Shown here in pieces: positions 1-9,279 of a stretch of 40,674 bases of DNA. A program made the translations under genes and the position numbers. Source of the stretch: Alphaproteobacteria bacterium (GTDB lineage Bacteria; Pseudomonadota; Alphaproteobacteria; SHVR01); NCBI GenBank assembly GCA_009694185.1, contig SHVR01000021.1, forward strand, positions 1 to 40,674. The letters are read 5' to 3'. Numbering within the stretch: position 1 is the first letter of the stretch; the number at the start of each line of letters is the position of its first letter. The notes beneath the pieces are model-generated. The model saw only the letters and a program-made list of their open reading frames with translations, did not search any database and was not told the origin of the DNA.

Positions 1-14
1 GCCGCCGCTTGCTT

Positions 15-899
15 CTACGCCGCCGCTTGGGCGGCGGTCGGGCCTTCACCCATCAGTGTGGTGCGGCGCATGTCGCGCGGCTCCTCGGCCGGGAACGGCC
101 GCGCCCGGTGCATGGTCTGGCGGTTGTCCCACATCACCAGGTCGCCGACCCGCCATTTGTGGGCAAAGGTAAATTCGCGCTGGGTCGCGTGCTCCACCAG
201 GTCGCGCAAGAGACACAGCGCCTCGGGCTCCGGCCAGCCGACGATGCTGCCCGCGTGCGACGAGAGATAGAGCGATTTCCGGCCGGTGATCGGATGGCGG
301 CGCACCAGGCTTTGGCGCACCGGCTTGAAGCGCGCCCGCTCTTCCTCGGTGAATTCGGTGAAGCCGATCAGGCGGCGGGAATAGATCTGGGAATGCTCGC
401 AGATCAGGTCCTCGATCTCGGCCTTGGTCTCGGCGTCTAGGGCGTCATAGGCGGCCGGCATATAGGCGAATTCGGTGTTGCCGCCCTTGGCGGGCACGCT
501 GCGCGCATGCAGCAGCGAATATTTTGCCGGCACCACCTTGAACGAGCTGTCGGAATGCCAGAGCCGGTTGCCGATGGCGAAGAGGCGCCTGCGGTCCTCG
601 CGGGCGAAGGGCTTGTTGTCCTGGTCGAGGTTGGAGACGTCGGCGAAGGTGTTGGGCAGGCGATATTCGTGCGCCGCCCGGAGGCTGGTGCCGATGGCAT
701 GCTCGATGTCGCCGAGGCTGGTTGTGAAGGCGAGCTGTTGATCGTCGTCGATTGCCTGGTCGTGAAACACCAGGACGGCATATTTGTCCATGCCGGCATG
801 GACCGCGGAAGCCTCCGCGGGCGATAAGGGTTTGGTCATGTCGATACCCGAGACTTGACCTGCAAAGCAGGGGCCGACTTGGCGAATGGTGACGGGCAT
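15..899 (-). CDS. TauD/TfdA-family 2-oxoglutarate- and Fe(II)-dependent dioxygenase
   Basis: The 294-residue product is a cytoplasmic non-heme iron dioxygenase of the TauD/TfdA family, which couples 2-oxoglutarate decarboxylation to substrate hydroxylation. The HxD metal motif is H115-S-D117 (in WHSDSSF). The distal His is H264 in the segment after GDLVMWDNR, and the Arg-rich stretch at 275-279 supplies the 2-oxoglutarate-binding Arg. Length is normal for the family. The ATG at 899 is preceded by AGGAG at good spacing. The closest look is to TfdA-like (2,4-D type) members rather than taurine-specific TauD, but the substrate cannot be read from sequence. A second family member lies at 3090-3956 on the other strand, and the two are clearly diverged. 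The gene ends near the window edge but is complete. Confidence 0.9.
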   Translation of the reverse strand: MPVTIRQVGPCFAGQVSGIDMTKPLSPAEASAVHAGMDKYAVLVFHDQAIDDDQQLAFTTSLGDIEHAIGTSLRAAHEYRLPNTFADVSNLDQDNKPFAREDRRRLFAIGNRLWHSDSSFKVVPAKYSLLHARSVPAKGGNTEFAYMPAAYDALDAETKAEIEDLICEHSQIYSRRLIGFTEFTEEERARFKPVRQSLVRRHPITGRKSLYLSSHAGSIVGWPEPEALCLLRDLVEHATQREFTFAHKWRVGDLVMWDNRQTMHRARPFPAEEPRDMRRTTLMGEGPTAAQAAA

Positions 900-1012
900 G
901 GCTGCATTCTCCTGATCGCTTAACGATCGCTTAAGGGAGGGAGTTTAGTGCCGTTCGCCATTGGACGGAAGTTGTGATAGAACACTCCCATCCTACAGTG
1001 GAGGTAGACCCC

Positions 1013-1942
1013 GTGTTGAACCGTATTCTCTGGACGACCCTGATGGCCGCCCTTGCGGTTGCCTTGTTCGCGCTCTCCCCCCAACCCGCCGACGCACGCG
1101 CCGGCAAGGGCAACAATGTCGGCAGCGGCAGCAAGTCCATGCAGTCGCAGCCCGCCCAGCGCAGCGCCACCTCGCCCGCGACCCAGCAGGCGCGGCCGGC
1201 GGCACCCGCCCAACAGCCGGGTTTTTTCCAGCGCAACCCGATGCTGGGCGGCATCATGGGCGGCCTGATCGGCGCCGGCATCGGCGCGATGCTGTTCGGC
1301 AATATGGGCAACCTCTTCGGCGATGGCGCGGCGGGCTTCATGGGCCTGCTGCTGCAGATGGCGCTGATCGGCGGCGTCGTCTATGTGGGGCTCTTGCTCT
1401 GGCGGCGCCGGCGCGGCGCCCAAGCGGAACCCGCCTATGCGGGTCCCGCCGGCTACCAGCAGCCCCAGGACATGGCATCCGAGCCGCTCTCCCAGCGTAG
1501 CGCGCTCGATACGGCACCGGGCGGCGGCGGTTTCGCCACGGTCGTCATCGGCCCCGCCGACTATGACGCCTTCACCGAAATCCTGACCGAAGTGCAGAAG
1601 GCCTGGAGCGGTGGCGACATGACGCCGGCCGCCTATCTCCTGAGCGACGAGGTGCGCGACCATCTGGCCGCCCAGCTCGCCGAGGACAAGGCGGCGGGCC
1701 GGCGCAATCACGTCTCCGACGTGGTGCTGGTGAAAGGCGACCTCGACCGGTCCTGGCGCGAAGACGGCCTCGAATGGGCAACCGTCAGCATGCGTTGGCG
1801 GGCGCTCGACTATACGGTCGACGTCGCGTCGGGCCGGGTCGTCGATGGTAATGACCGGATGCCGGTGGAAGCCAGCGAGCGTTGGACCCTCAGCCGGCGT
1901 TCGGGCGATAGCTGGCGGCTGGTCGCCATCGAACAGGTCTAG
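1013..1942 (+). CDS. Tim44-like domain protein, exported or membrane-anchored
   Basis: The protein is about 309 residues long. It begins with a signal-like segment (LNRILWTTLMAALAVALFAL, then a small-residue ADA site), followed by a Ser/Gln/Ala-rich linker. Next come a Gly-rich hydrophobic patch (MLGGIMGGLIGAGIGAML) and a clear membrane helix ending in WRRRRG. The C-terminal 145 or so residues resemble the Tim44-like domain (PF04280), as in bacterial Tim44-domain proteins of alphaproteobacteria, whose role is not well defined. I chose the GTG at 1013 because GAGG sits 8 bases upstream and the signal peptide then starts at residue 1. An in-frame GTG at 974 would add 13 residues before the signal. 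It is divergent from the dioxygenase at 15-899. A strong inverted repeat follows the stop. Confidence 0.8.
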   Translation: MLNRILWTTLMAALAVALFALSPQPADARAGKGNNVGSGSKSMQSQPAQRSATSPATQQARPAAPAQQPGFFQRNPMLGGIMGGLIGAGIGAMLFGNMGNLFGDGAAGFMGLLLQMALIGGVVYVGLLLWRRRRGAQAEPAYAGPAGYQQPQDMASEPLSQRSALDTAPGGGGFATVVIGPADYDAFTEILTEVQKAWSGGDMTPAAYLLSDEVRDHLAAQLAEDKAAGRRNHVSDVVLVKGDLDRSWREDGLEWATVSMRWRALDYTVDVASGRVVDGNDRMPVEASERWTLSRRSGDSWRLVAIEQV

Positions 1943-1962
1943 CCGGTTCGCTTATCCGACAT

Positions 1963-1999
1963 GCGGGGCGCCCCGTCCGCGAGCGGGGGGGCGCCCCGC
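1963..1999 (+). terminator. GC-rich 12-bp inverted repeat, possible terminator
   Basis: A perfect 12-bp inverted repeat pairs 1963-1974 with 1988-1999 (GCGGGGCGCCCC and its complement) around a 13-base loop, 20 bases after the Tim44 gene stop. No convincing T-run follows. Part of the right arm recurs directly downstream, with AGCGGGGGGGCGCC ending near 1995 and again near 2018. The structure could end transcription of the Tim44 gene or shape the leader of the next gene. The position supports termination; the missing T-tract argues against an efficient intrinsic one. Confidence 0.4.
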
Positions 2000-2021
2000 T
2001 TCCAAGCGGGGGGGCGCCGAC

Positions 2022-3086
2022 TTGGCAAAGCTCAACCCCTATGGCCTGACGGCAGCGCGGGTTCATGGCCAGCCCGGACGCGACACCCGCCCAACCGGTG
2101 TCACCATCGACATCCACTCGCATGCCTTCTCGGCGACGGCGGCCGCCTGGGTCCAGCCGCATCTCGCAGCCGCCCAGCAGAACGCACCCATCGTCGGCAC
2201 GGCTGCGACGCGCGAACTCAACCGCAAGCAAACGGCCGACCGCCACTCGCGCATGACCTTGATCGATGAGCGCCTGGCGGACATGGATGCCATGGGCCTC
2301 GACATGCAGATTGTCTCGCCGGCGCCGGGCCAGTGTTATCACATGCTCCCCCCGGCGATCGGGGTCGAGGCCGCGCGGCGCGTCAATGACGGCATCGCCG
2401 AGTATGTGGCCCGGCGCCCCGACCGGTTCGTTGGCATCGGCACGGTGCCGTTGCAGGCCGGCGAGGCGGCGGCCCGCGAGGCGGAGCGCTGCGTGAAATC
2501 GCTCGGCTTCAAGGGTGTGGAGATCTTGACCAACGTCGCCGGCAACGAATTATCGGAGCCGGCTTTTGCACCCTTCTGGGCGGCGGCCGAGGCGCTCGGC
2601 ACTTTGGTCATGATCCATCCGGCGGGCTTCACCGAGGCGCGGCGCCTCGCCCGCTTCTACTTCAACAATGTGATCGGCAACCCGTTCGATACGACGGTGG
2701 CGCTGCACCATCTCATTTTCGACGGCGTGCTTGAGCGCCACCCCCGGCTCAAGATTCTGGCGGTGCATGGCGGCGGCTATCTCGCCAGCTATTCCGGCCG
2801 CATCGACCATGCCTGGGGTGCCCGGCCCGACGCCCATGGCGCGCTCTCCAAGCCGCCGTCGCATTATCTCCGGCGGATCTTTTTCGACAGCATCGTCTTC
2901 ACGCCGCACCAGCTCGCCTATCTGATCGAGACGTTCGGCGTTGGCCAGATCGTCATGGGCACCGACTATCCCTACGACATGGGCGAGTATGACCCGATCG
3001 GCCATGTGCGGGCGGTGGCCGGTCTCGACGCGGCGACGGTCGCCGCCATTGTGGGCGGCAACGCCAAGCGCCTGCTGGGGCTCTGA
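2022..3086 (+). CDS. ACMSD-type amidohydrolase (metal-dependent hydrolase/decarboxylase)
   Basis: This is an amidohydrolase-superfamily TIM-barrel protein of the ACMSD (2-amino-3-carboxymuconate-6-semialdehyde decarboxylase) group, PF04909. Visible metal and catalytic motifs are the early HxH in IDIHSH (about residues 29-34), His in MIHPAG, His in AVHGGG, and Asp in GTDYPYD near the C-terminus. Such enzymes decarboxylate or hydrolyse aromatic-ring cleavage products; the substrate here is unknown. The start is uncertain. The open frame runs upstream into the Tim44 gene, but no ATG lies between the hairpin at 1963-1999 and IDIHSH. TTG at 2022 (354 residues) is the best in-frame candidate and CTG at 2046 an alternative. 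Only 3 bases separate its stop from the next ATG, so it forms an operon with the dioxygenase at 3090. Confidence 0.88.
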   Translation: MAKLNPYGLTAARVHGQPGRDTRPTGVTIDIHSHAFSATAAAWVQPHLAAAQQNAPIVGTAATRELNRKQTADRHSRMTLIDERLADMDAMGLDMQIVSPAPGQCYHMLPPAIGVEAARRVNDGIAEYVARRPDRFVGIGTVPLQAGEAAAREAERCVKSLGFKGVEILTNVAGNELSEPAFAPFWAAAEALGTLVMIHPAGFTEARRLARFYFNNVIGNPFDTTVALHHLIFDGVLERHPRLKILAVHGGGYLASYSGRIDHAWGARPDAHGALSKPPSHYLRRIFFDSIVFTPHQLAYLIETFGVGQIVMGTDYPYDMGEYDPIGHVRAVAGLDAATVAAIVGGNAKRLLGL

Positions 3087-3089
3087 TCG

Positions 3090-3956
3090 ATGACCCAACC
3101 GGCTGCGACCACGACGCTTCCCTTTCGCCTGGCGCCGCTCTCTGCCCATACCGGCGCCGAGATCACCGGCATCGACCTCCGCCAACCGGTCGAGGCGGCG
3201 GCGCGGGCCGCTCTCAACCAGGCTTTTGTCGACCATGCGGTGCTGGTGTTCCGCGACCAGACGCTAGCGCCCGGCGAACTCTTGGCCGCGGTGCGGATTT
3301 TTGGCGAGGTGTTCCCGCAGCAAAATTCCCGCTTCGCTTTACCCGAGTGCCCGCTGATCCATTATCTCTCGAACAGGGACAAGTTCCCGGACGGGCGGCG
3401 CTACATACCGGGCGAGGGCTATCACACCGACCATTCGAACGCGACCGCGCCGCCGAAGGCAACCGTGCTCCATGCCGTCAGCCTTCCCGACCGAGGCGGC
3501 GACACCCAGTTCGTCAACATGCAGCTCGCTTACGCGGAATTGCCGGCGGCGCTCAAGGCGCGGATCGACGGTCGCCAGGCGATCCACGTCTATCAGAGCC
3601 GCCACAGCGCAAGGCAACTGATGGCACTCTCCGAGGCCGCGCGCGCCCAGGTGCCGGCGGCGGTCATCCATCCGCTGGTGCGCACGCACCCGGAGAATGG
3701 CCGCCGCTCGATCTACATCAACCCGATCCGCATCGACGATATTGTCGACATGGCGGAGGCGGAGGCACTCGCTCTCTTGAACGAGCTCATCACCCATGCG
3801 CGCGAGCCGCGCTTCGAGTATCGCCATCGCTGGCGGCCGGGCGATCTCGTCATGTGGGACAATCGCTCGCTTCTGCACAAGGCGAACGGCGACTATGACA
3901 TGACCCAGCTACGCTATCTCTACCGGGTCATGCTCCAGGGCGACAAGCCGGTCTGA
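3090..3956 (+). CDS. TauD/TfdA-family 2-oxoglutarate-dependent dioxygenase
   Basis: A 288-residue non-heme Fe(II)/2-oxoglutarate dioxygenase. The facial triad is visible as H112-T-D114 (in GYHTDHSN) and the distal H263 (in LLHKANG, right after GDLVMWDNR). The 2-oxoglutarate-binding Arg is expected in LRYLYRVML near the C-terminus. The N-terminal segment GAEITGIDL is typical of the family. The gene starts 3 bases after the ACMSD-type amidohydrolase stop, so the two are likely co-transcribed. A hydroxylation step followed or preceded by hydrolysis or decarboxylation of an aromatic or sulfonate substrate is a reasonable inference. It converges on groEL, with a terminator hairpin in between. Confidence 0.9.
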   Translation: MTQPAATTTLPFRLAPLSAHTGAEITGIDLRQPVEAAARAALNQAFVDHAVLVFRDQTLAPGELLAAVRIFGEVFPQQNSRFALPECPLIHYLSNRDKFPDGRRYIPGEGYHTDHSNATAPPKATVLHAVSLPDRGGDTQFVNMQLAYAELPAALKARIDGRQAIHVYQSRHSARQLMALSEAARAQVPAAVIHPLVRTHPENGRRSIYINPIRIDDIVDMAEAEALALLNELITHAREPRFEYRHRWRPGDLVMWDNRSLLHKANGDYDMTQLRYLYRVMLQGDKPV

Positions 3957-3960
3957 GCGA

Positions 3961-3995
3961 AAAGAAAAGGGCGGCACCGCTGGGTGCCGCCCTTG
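3961..3995 (-). terminator. Rho-independent terminator of groESL
   Basis: A perfect 12-bp stem pairs 3968-3979 with 3984-3995 around a 4-base loop. Read on the minus strand, the stem (GGGCGGCACC core) is followed by TTCTTTTCGC, a U-rich tract. It lies about 30 bases past the groEL stop, the position expected for the operon terminator. On the plus strand no T-run follows, so it serves groESL mainly. Confidence 0.85.
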
Positions 3996-4022
3996 GCCGA
4001 TTCAGTCGGTGAGAGGCGTGGA

Positions 4023-5693
<1,671 letters not shown>

Positions 5694-5723
5694 CTAATCG
5701 CTGACTGATCCGGGGTCGGTGAC

Positions 5724-6038
5724 TTAGGCGGCCTTCTTCTTCGAGACGGCGCCGGTGATGATGCCGAGGATGTCGGATTCCTTCATGATGATCATGTCCT
5801 CGCCGTCGATCTTGACCTCGGTGCCCGACCATTTGCCGAACAGCACCCGGTCGCCGGCCTTGACGTCGAGTGGCGTCAGCACGCCCTTCTCGTTGCGCAC
5901 GCCCTGGCCGGCGGCAACGATTTCGCCTTCCATCGGCTTTTCCTTGGCGGTGTCGGGGATGATGATCCCGCCGGACGACTTGGTTTCTTCCTCGACACGG
6001 CGGACGAGTACACGGTCGTGCAATGGCCTGAAGCTCAT
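5724..6038 (-). CDS. groES: Co-chaperonin GroES (Hsp10)
   Basis: A 104-residue GroES. It begins [14 protein letters not shown], the diagnostic GroES N-terminus. The mobile-loop region ([18 protein letters not shown]) contacts GroEL, and [10 protein letters not shown] lies near the C-terminal beta region. The frame is open for 36 more codons upstream, but those do not resemble GroES. The ATG at 6038 has a perfect AGGAGG at 6045-6050, so I take the shorter form. It is the first gene of the operon with groEL. Heat-shock regulation is likely through HrcA at the CIRCE element upstream, and possibly sigma-32. Confidence 0.97.
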   Translation of the reverse strand: MSFRPLHDRVLVRRVEEETKSSGGIIIPDTAKEKPMEGEIVAAGQGVRNEKGVLTPLDVKAGDRVLFGKWSGTEVKIDGEDMIIMKESDILGIITGAVSKKKAA

Positions 6039-6102
6039 TCGGTCCCTCCTGGGGTCACTCGGTTTGCTGCTGTACTCCGGGGAAGCACCCGGGTTGACAC
6101 AG

Positions 6103-6131
6103 GATTTAGGCACTCGCCGCACCACCGTCAA
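6103..6131 (-). promoter_or_regulatory. Candidate groES promoter (-35 TTGACG, -10 TAAATC)
   Basis: Read on the minus strand, TTGACG (6131-6126) and TAAATC (6108-6103) are separated by exactly 17 bases. With the flanking bases the boxes read CTTGAC and CCTAAAT, which also suits an alphaproteobacterial sigma-32 promoter. Predicted transcription starts near 6096, giving a leader of roughly 58 bases before groES. The CIRCE operator lies just upstream of the -35, not over or downstream of the promoter as is usual, so a second promoter further upstream is possible. Confidence 0.5.
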
Positions 6132-6139
6132 GGGTTTTT

Positions 6140-6166
6140 TTGGCACTCAGGTAAACCGAGTGCTAG
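6140..6166. promoter_or_regulatory. CIRCE operator (HrcA binding site)
   Basis: TTGGCACTC, nine spacer bases and GAGTGCTAG match the CIRCE consensus (TTAGCACTC-N9-GAGTGCTAA) at all but one base in each arm. The spacer is exactly nine. It stands about 100 bases upstream of the groES ATG. HrcA binds this repeat and represses groESL until heat shock; the hrcA gene itself is not in the window. Confidence 0.95.
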
Positions 6167-6319
6167 CAAAATTGCCGCCAGCCCCGCACCGGGTTGGCAG
6201 CAGTCGCCCCGTCATGCTGTTAACATATTGATAAGAAAGTTCTTTTATAAATATTCCCGTTGCCCGACCGAGGTCGTTGACGCAATATCGGGTAGCGGAT
6301 AGTGCGGAGGGTTGCCGGC

Positions 6320-6583
6320 ATGGGCGATCTGGAATTAGAGCTTCGGGGCTATCGGCTGACGCTGGCCGAGATCACCTACTGGGTTCCGGACCACCCGCGT
6401 CTGCTCCAGACCTTCACCTGGCAGACCCTCGATTTGGCACCCCGGTTTCCCATCCTGCACCGCTTCCTCGACCATTGGCGGCGCGAGATCGAGGCCAAGG
6501 CCCAGTCGGTTAGGGTCGCGACCGCCCCCATGGTTGGCCGGGGCGAGCTCCGCCACGCCCGCCATCTCGCCCTGCTGCAATAG
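6320..6583 (+). CDS. usg: Usg family protein
   Basis: An 88-residue cytoplasmic protein of the Usg family (PF06233), small proteins found mainly in alphaproteobacteria and of unknown function. The recognisable core is LELRGYRLTLAEITYW, PDHP, LLQTFTWQ, DLAPRFP and the tail SVRVA. The ATG at 6320 has GGAGG at 6306-6310. A GTG at 6302 in the same frame would overlap that ribosome site and is less likely. The upstream divergent region (6167-6300) is unusually AT-rich around 6220-6256 and holds a TATAAA, but I could not pair it with a -35 at normal spacing. The gene converges on the LivG-like ATPase. Confidence 0.88.
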   Translation: MGDLELELRGYRLTLAEITYWVPDHPRLLQTFTWQTLDLAPRFPILHRFLDHWRREIEAKAQSVRVATAPMVGRGELRHARHLALLQ

Positions 6584-6607
6584 GCCCCGCTGCGATAGGG
6601 ACCACGC

Positions 6608-7348
6608 TCACTCACCACCCAGATAGACGGCGCGCACGGTCGGATTGGCGCGCACGGCCTCGGGCGGACCCTCGGCGATCAGCCGGCCCCGGTCCATGAC
6701 CAGGATGTTATCGGCCGCCCGGAACACCACGTCCATGTCATGCTCGGTAAAGAGCACCCCCAGGCCCCGCTCCCGGACGATGGCGGAAATGAGACGCATC
6801 AGGCCGGCCCGCTCGGCGGGGGCCATGCCGGCGGTGGGCTCGTCCATGAGGAGGAGCCGGGGCTCGCCCGCTAACGCCATGGCGAGTTCCAGGCGTTTCA
6901 CGTCGCCATAGGCAAGCACGCCGGCCGGGCGGTCCTTCTGGTCGGCGAGACCGACCTGTTCGAGCAGCCGGTCCGCGTCGCCCGCGTGGCTCCCTCTGGC
7001 CTGGCCCCAGAGGCGGGTGATCTGGCGCCGATGGGCGAGGAGCGCCACCTGCACGTTCTCGCGCACGTCCATGGAGGCGAAGGTCGCCGCGATCTGGAAG
7101 GTGCGGCCGACGCCGAGGCGGGCGATCGTGCGCGGCGCGCGGCCGACCAGCTCCTGGCCGTCGAGGCTGACACTCCCGGCATCGGGCCGAAGCTGGCCGT
7201 TCAACAGATTGAAGCAGGTGGTCTTGCCGGCGCCGTTCGGGCCGATGAGCGCGGTGAGCCGCCCCGCCGCCACGTCGAAGTCGACGCCGTCGACCGCCCG
7301 GACACCGCCAAAGGCGCGGGCGAGGGCGCGCACCGCCAAGAGCGTCAT
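6608..7348 (-). CDS. Branched-chain amino acid-type ABC transporter ATPase (LivG family)
   Basis: A 246-residue ABC ATPase that energises the importer encoded just upstream. Walker A is GPNGAGKT (36-43), followed by the Q-loop in RTFQIA. The signature loop is a variant, LAYGDVKR in place of LSYGxQR. Walker B is LLLMDEP and the switch His is in FTEHD. The tail VRAVYLG is typical of LivG. The frame stays open 46 codons upstream, but LivG homology begins at MTLLAVRALAR, where ATG overlaps the permease stop as ATGA and GGAG lies 7 bases upstream. No LivF-type second ATPase lies beside it, so it may act as a homodimer or share a LivF from another locus. The substrate is unknown. Confidence 0.92.
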   Translation of the reverse strand: MTLLAVRALARAFGGVRAVDGVDFDVAAGRLTALIGPNGAGKTTCFNLLNGQLRPDAGSVSLDGQELVGRAPRTIARLGVGRTFQIAATFASMDVRENVQVALLAHRRQITRLWGQARGSHAGDADRLLEQVGLADQKDRPAGVLAYGDVKRLELAMALAGEPRLLLMDEPTAGMAPAERAGLMRLISAIVRERGLGVLFTEHDMDVVFRAADNILVMDRGRLIAEGPPEAVRANPTVRAVYLGGE

Positions 7349-9234
7349 CGCGATCTCCAGGTGGGCCATCTCCAGGAAGGCCGCCGCCAGGTGGGCCGTC
7401 TCCAGGCACCGGCCAGATAGCCCACCACGCCATGGGGAAAGGCCGTCACCAGCGCCAGGATGATGCCACCCAGGATGAGGCGCCAATAATCAGTCTGGCT
7501 GACGATGAAGATGTGCAGTGCCTTGTAGAGGAGGGCGCCCACGAGCGGCCCGGACAAGGTCTCGATGCCGCCGAGCAGCATCATCACCAGGCCGTCGACC
7601 GAAAGCGCGATGCCGGCCGTATCGGGAAAGACGCTGCCCTTGAAGAAGGCGTGCAGACCGCCGGCCAGGCCAGCCGCCGCGCCCGCCAGCACGAAGGCGA
7701 GCCATTGCTGGCGGCGCAAGTCGATGCCGCTCGCCTCGGCGCGCTGGGGCGCGTCGCGGCCGGCCCTGAGCCCATATCCGAACGGCGCGTGCACGCTCTG
7801 GCGGAGCCCCCATATGCCAAGTCCGGCGAGGCCCAGCACCAGATAATAATAGCGCCCTGGCGACGCTGCCCAGGCACTGGGCCAGATGCCGAGCAGGCCA
7901 TTGTCGCCGCCGGTCACGCCGTACCATTGGAAGGCGATCGCAAAGCAGATCTGCGCGAATGCCAGCGTCAGCATGGCGAGATAGACGCCGGCAAGCCGCA
8001 CGCAAAACCAGCCGAACAGCATGGCGCCGAGGGTCGCGAGCAAGGGCCCCATCCAGAGTGCCGCCGCCATGGGAAGCGCCAGCAGCTTGACCGAGAGCGC
8101 CGCGCCATAGGCGCCGAGGCCAAAATAGGCGGCATGGCCGAACGAGACCATGCCGCCGATGCCGGTCAGCAATTGCAGGCTCGCCGCGAAGAGGGCGAAG
8201 ATCAGGATCTCCGTCAACATCGCCTGGTAATAGGCGCCCACAAGCGCCGGTGCCGCGAGCAGGACCGCGACGAGGCCGAGGGTGGCCAGGCGCGCGCGTT
8301 TCTCCAGCGGGCGAATGAGCGGACCGGCGGGTGCCGGCGCGCGGCGGCCACGGCTGGGCGGTTGGCCAAAGAGGCCCCAGGGCCTGACGATCAGGACGGC
8401 CGCCATGAAGAGGAACAACAGGACGATGGTGATGTTGGGGAACGCCAAGATGCCGAACGCGTGCAATTGGCCGATCAGGATGGCCGCCACGAAGGCGCCG
8501 GCGATGCTGCCCATGCCACCCACCACGGTGACGACGAACGCCTCGACGACGATCGCCATGTCCATGCCGAGATTAGCCGGCTGACGCGGCAGTTGCAGCG
8601 CGCCGCCGAGGCCGGCGAGTGTGGCACCCAGGAAGAAGACGCCAGTGAACAGCCAGGACTGATTGACGCCCAAGGCCGCCGTCATCTCCCGGTCCTCGGT
8701 CGCGGCGCGCACCAGGATACCCCAGCGCGTGCGCCGGAGGAGAAGCGTGAGGCCGATCAGCACCAGGGGTCCGAGTACCATGAGGAAGAGATCGTATTCG
8801 GGCACCGCGCGGCCCATGATGCGCACCGCGCCTGAGAAGCCCGGTGCTGGCGGGCCGAGCAGGTCTTCCGGGCCGAAGGCGGCCAAGGCCAGGTCCTGTA
8901 CCACGAGCGCGATTGCGAAGGTGGCGAGCAGTTGGAAGAGCTCGCTCGCCCTGTAGAGCCGCCTGAGGACGGCGCGTTCGAGGACGACGCCGATCAAACC
9001 CACGGCCAGCGCGCCCACCACGATGCCAAGCCAGAAGCCGATCTCGATGCCGATCCGTGGGCGCAGGAATGCGACCGCGAGATAGGCCAGATAAGCGCCC
9101 AGCATGTAGAGCGAGCCGTGGGCGAAGTTGACGATGCGGGTCACGCCGAAGATGAGGCTCAATCCCGACGCCACGAGAAACAGCGTGGCGGCGCCGGCGA
9201 GCCCGGTCAGGACCTGGCTGACGAAGAAGCTCAC
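7345..9234 (-). CDS. Fused LivH-LivM ABC transporter permease
   Basis: A 629-residue inner-membrane protein in which both permease halves of a branched-chain amino acid-type importer are one polypeptide. Residues 1 to about 290 are LivH-like (SGLSLIFGVTRIVNFAHGS near the start, GGMGSIAGAF later). Residues from about 310 on are LivM-like (GIGGMVSFGHAAYFGLGAYG). A proline- and arginine-rich linker (PPSRGRRAPAPAGP) joins them. Many hydrophobic helices are visible in each half. The C-terminal tail WRRPTWRRPSWRWPTW comes from a 30-base DNA repeat and looks acquired. Start is GTG at 9234, with no clear ribosome site; a hairpin lies directly upstream. The stop overlaps the ATPase start (ATGA). Confidence 0.92.
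   Translation of the reverse strand: MSFFVSQVLTGLAGAATLFLVASGLSLIFGVTRIVNFAHGSLYMLGAYLAYLAVAFLRPRIGIEIGFWLGIVVGALAVGLIGVVLERAVLRRLYRASELFQLLATFAIALVVQDLALAAFGPEDLLGPPAPGFSGAVRIMGRAVPEYDLFLMVLGPLVLIGLTLLLRRTRWGILVRAATEDREMTAALGVNQSWLFTGVFFLGATLAGLGGALQLPRQPANLGMDMAIVVEAFVVTVVGGMGSIAGAFVAAILIGQLHAFGILAFPNITIVLLFLFMAAVLIVRPWGLFGQPPSRGRRAPAPAGPLIRPLEKRARLATLGLVAVLLAAPALVGAYYQAMLTEILIFALFAASLQLLTGIGGMVSFGHAAYFGLGAYGAALSVKLLALPMAAALWMGPLLATLGAMLFGWFCVRLAGVYLAMLTLAFAQICFAIAFQWYGVTGGDNGLLGIWPSAWAASPGRYYYLVLGLAGLGIWGLRQSVHAPFGYGLRAGRDAPQRAEASGIDLRRQQWLAFVLAGAAAGLAGGLHAFFKGSVFPDTAGIALSVDGLVMMLLGGIETLSGPLVGALLYKALHIFIVSQTDYWRLILGGIILALVTAFPHGVVGYLAGAWRRPTWRRPSWRWPTWRSR
7357..7406. repeat. 30-bp in-frame tandem repeat at the 3' end of the permease gene
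   Basis: A 20-base segment (7357-7376) recurs with one mismatch at 7387-7406, exactly 30 bases apart. It adds W-R-R-P-T/S units to the permease tail and, on the minus strand, repeats GGAG motifs just before the ATPase start. Replication slippage is the simple explanation. Confidence 0.75.
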
Positions 9235-9239
9235 GGGCG

Positions 9240-9274
9240 CGGGCCGGCCAGCGAGCGGGCTGCCCGCCGGCCCG
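9240..9274 (-). promoter_or_regulatory. Intercistronic hairpin between binding protein and permease genes
   Basis: CGGGCCGGC (9240-9248) pairs perfectly with GCCGGCCCG (9266-9274) around a 17-base loop. It fills most of the gap between the binding-protein stop and the permease GTG on the minus strand. In ABC importer operons such hairpins often protect the upstream mRNA or attenuate readthrough, so the binding protein is made in excess. No T-tract follows, and that role here is inference. Confidence 0.5.
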
Positions 9275-9279
9275 TCGGG

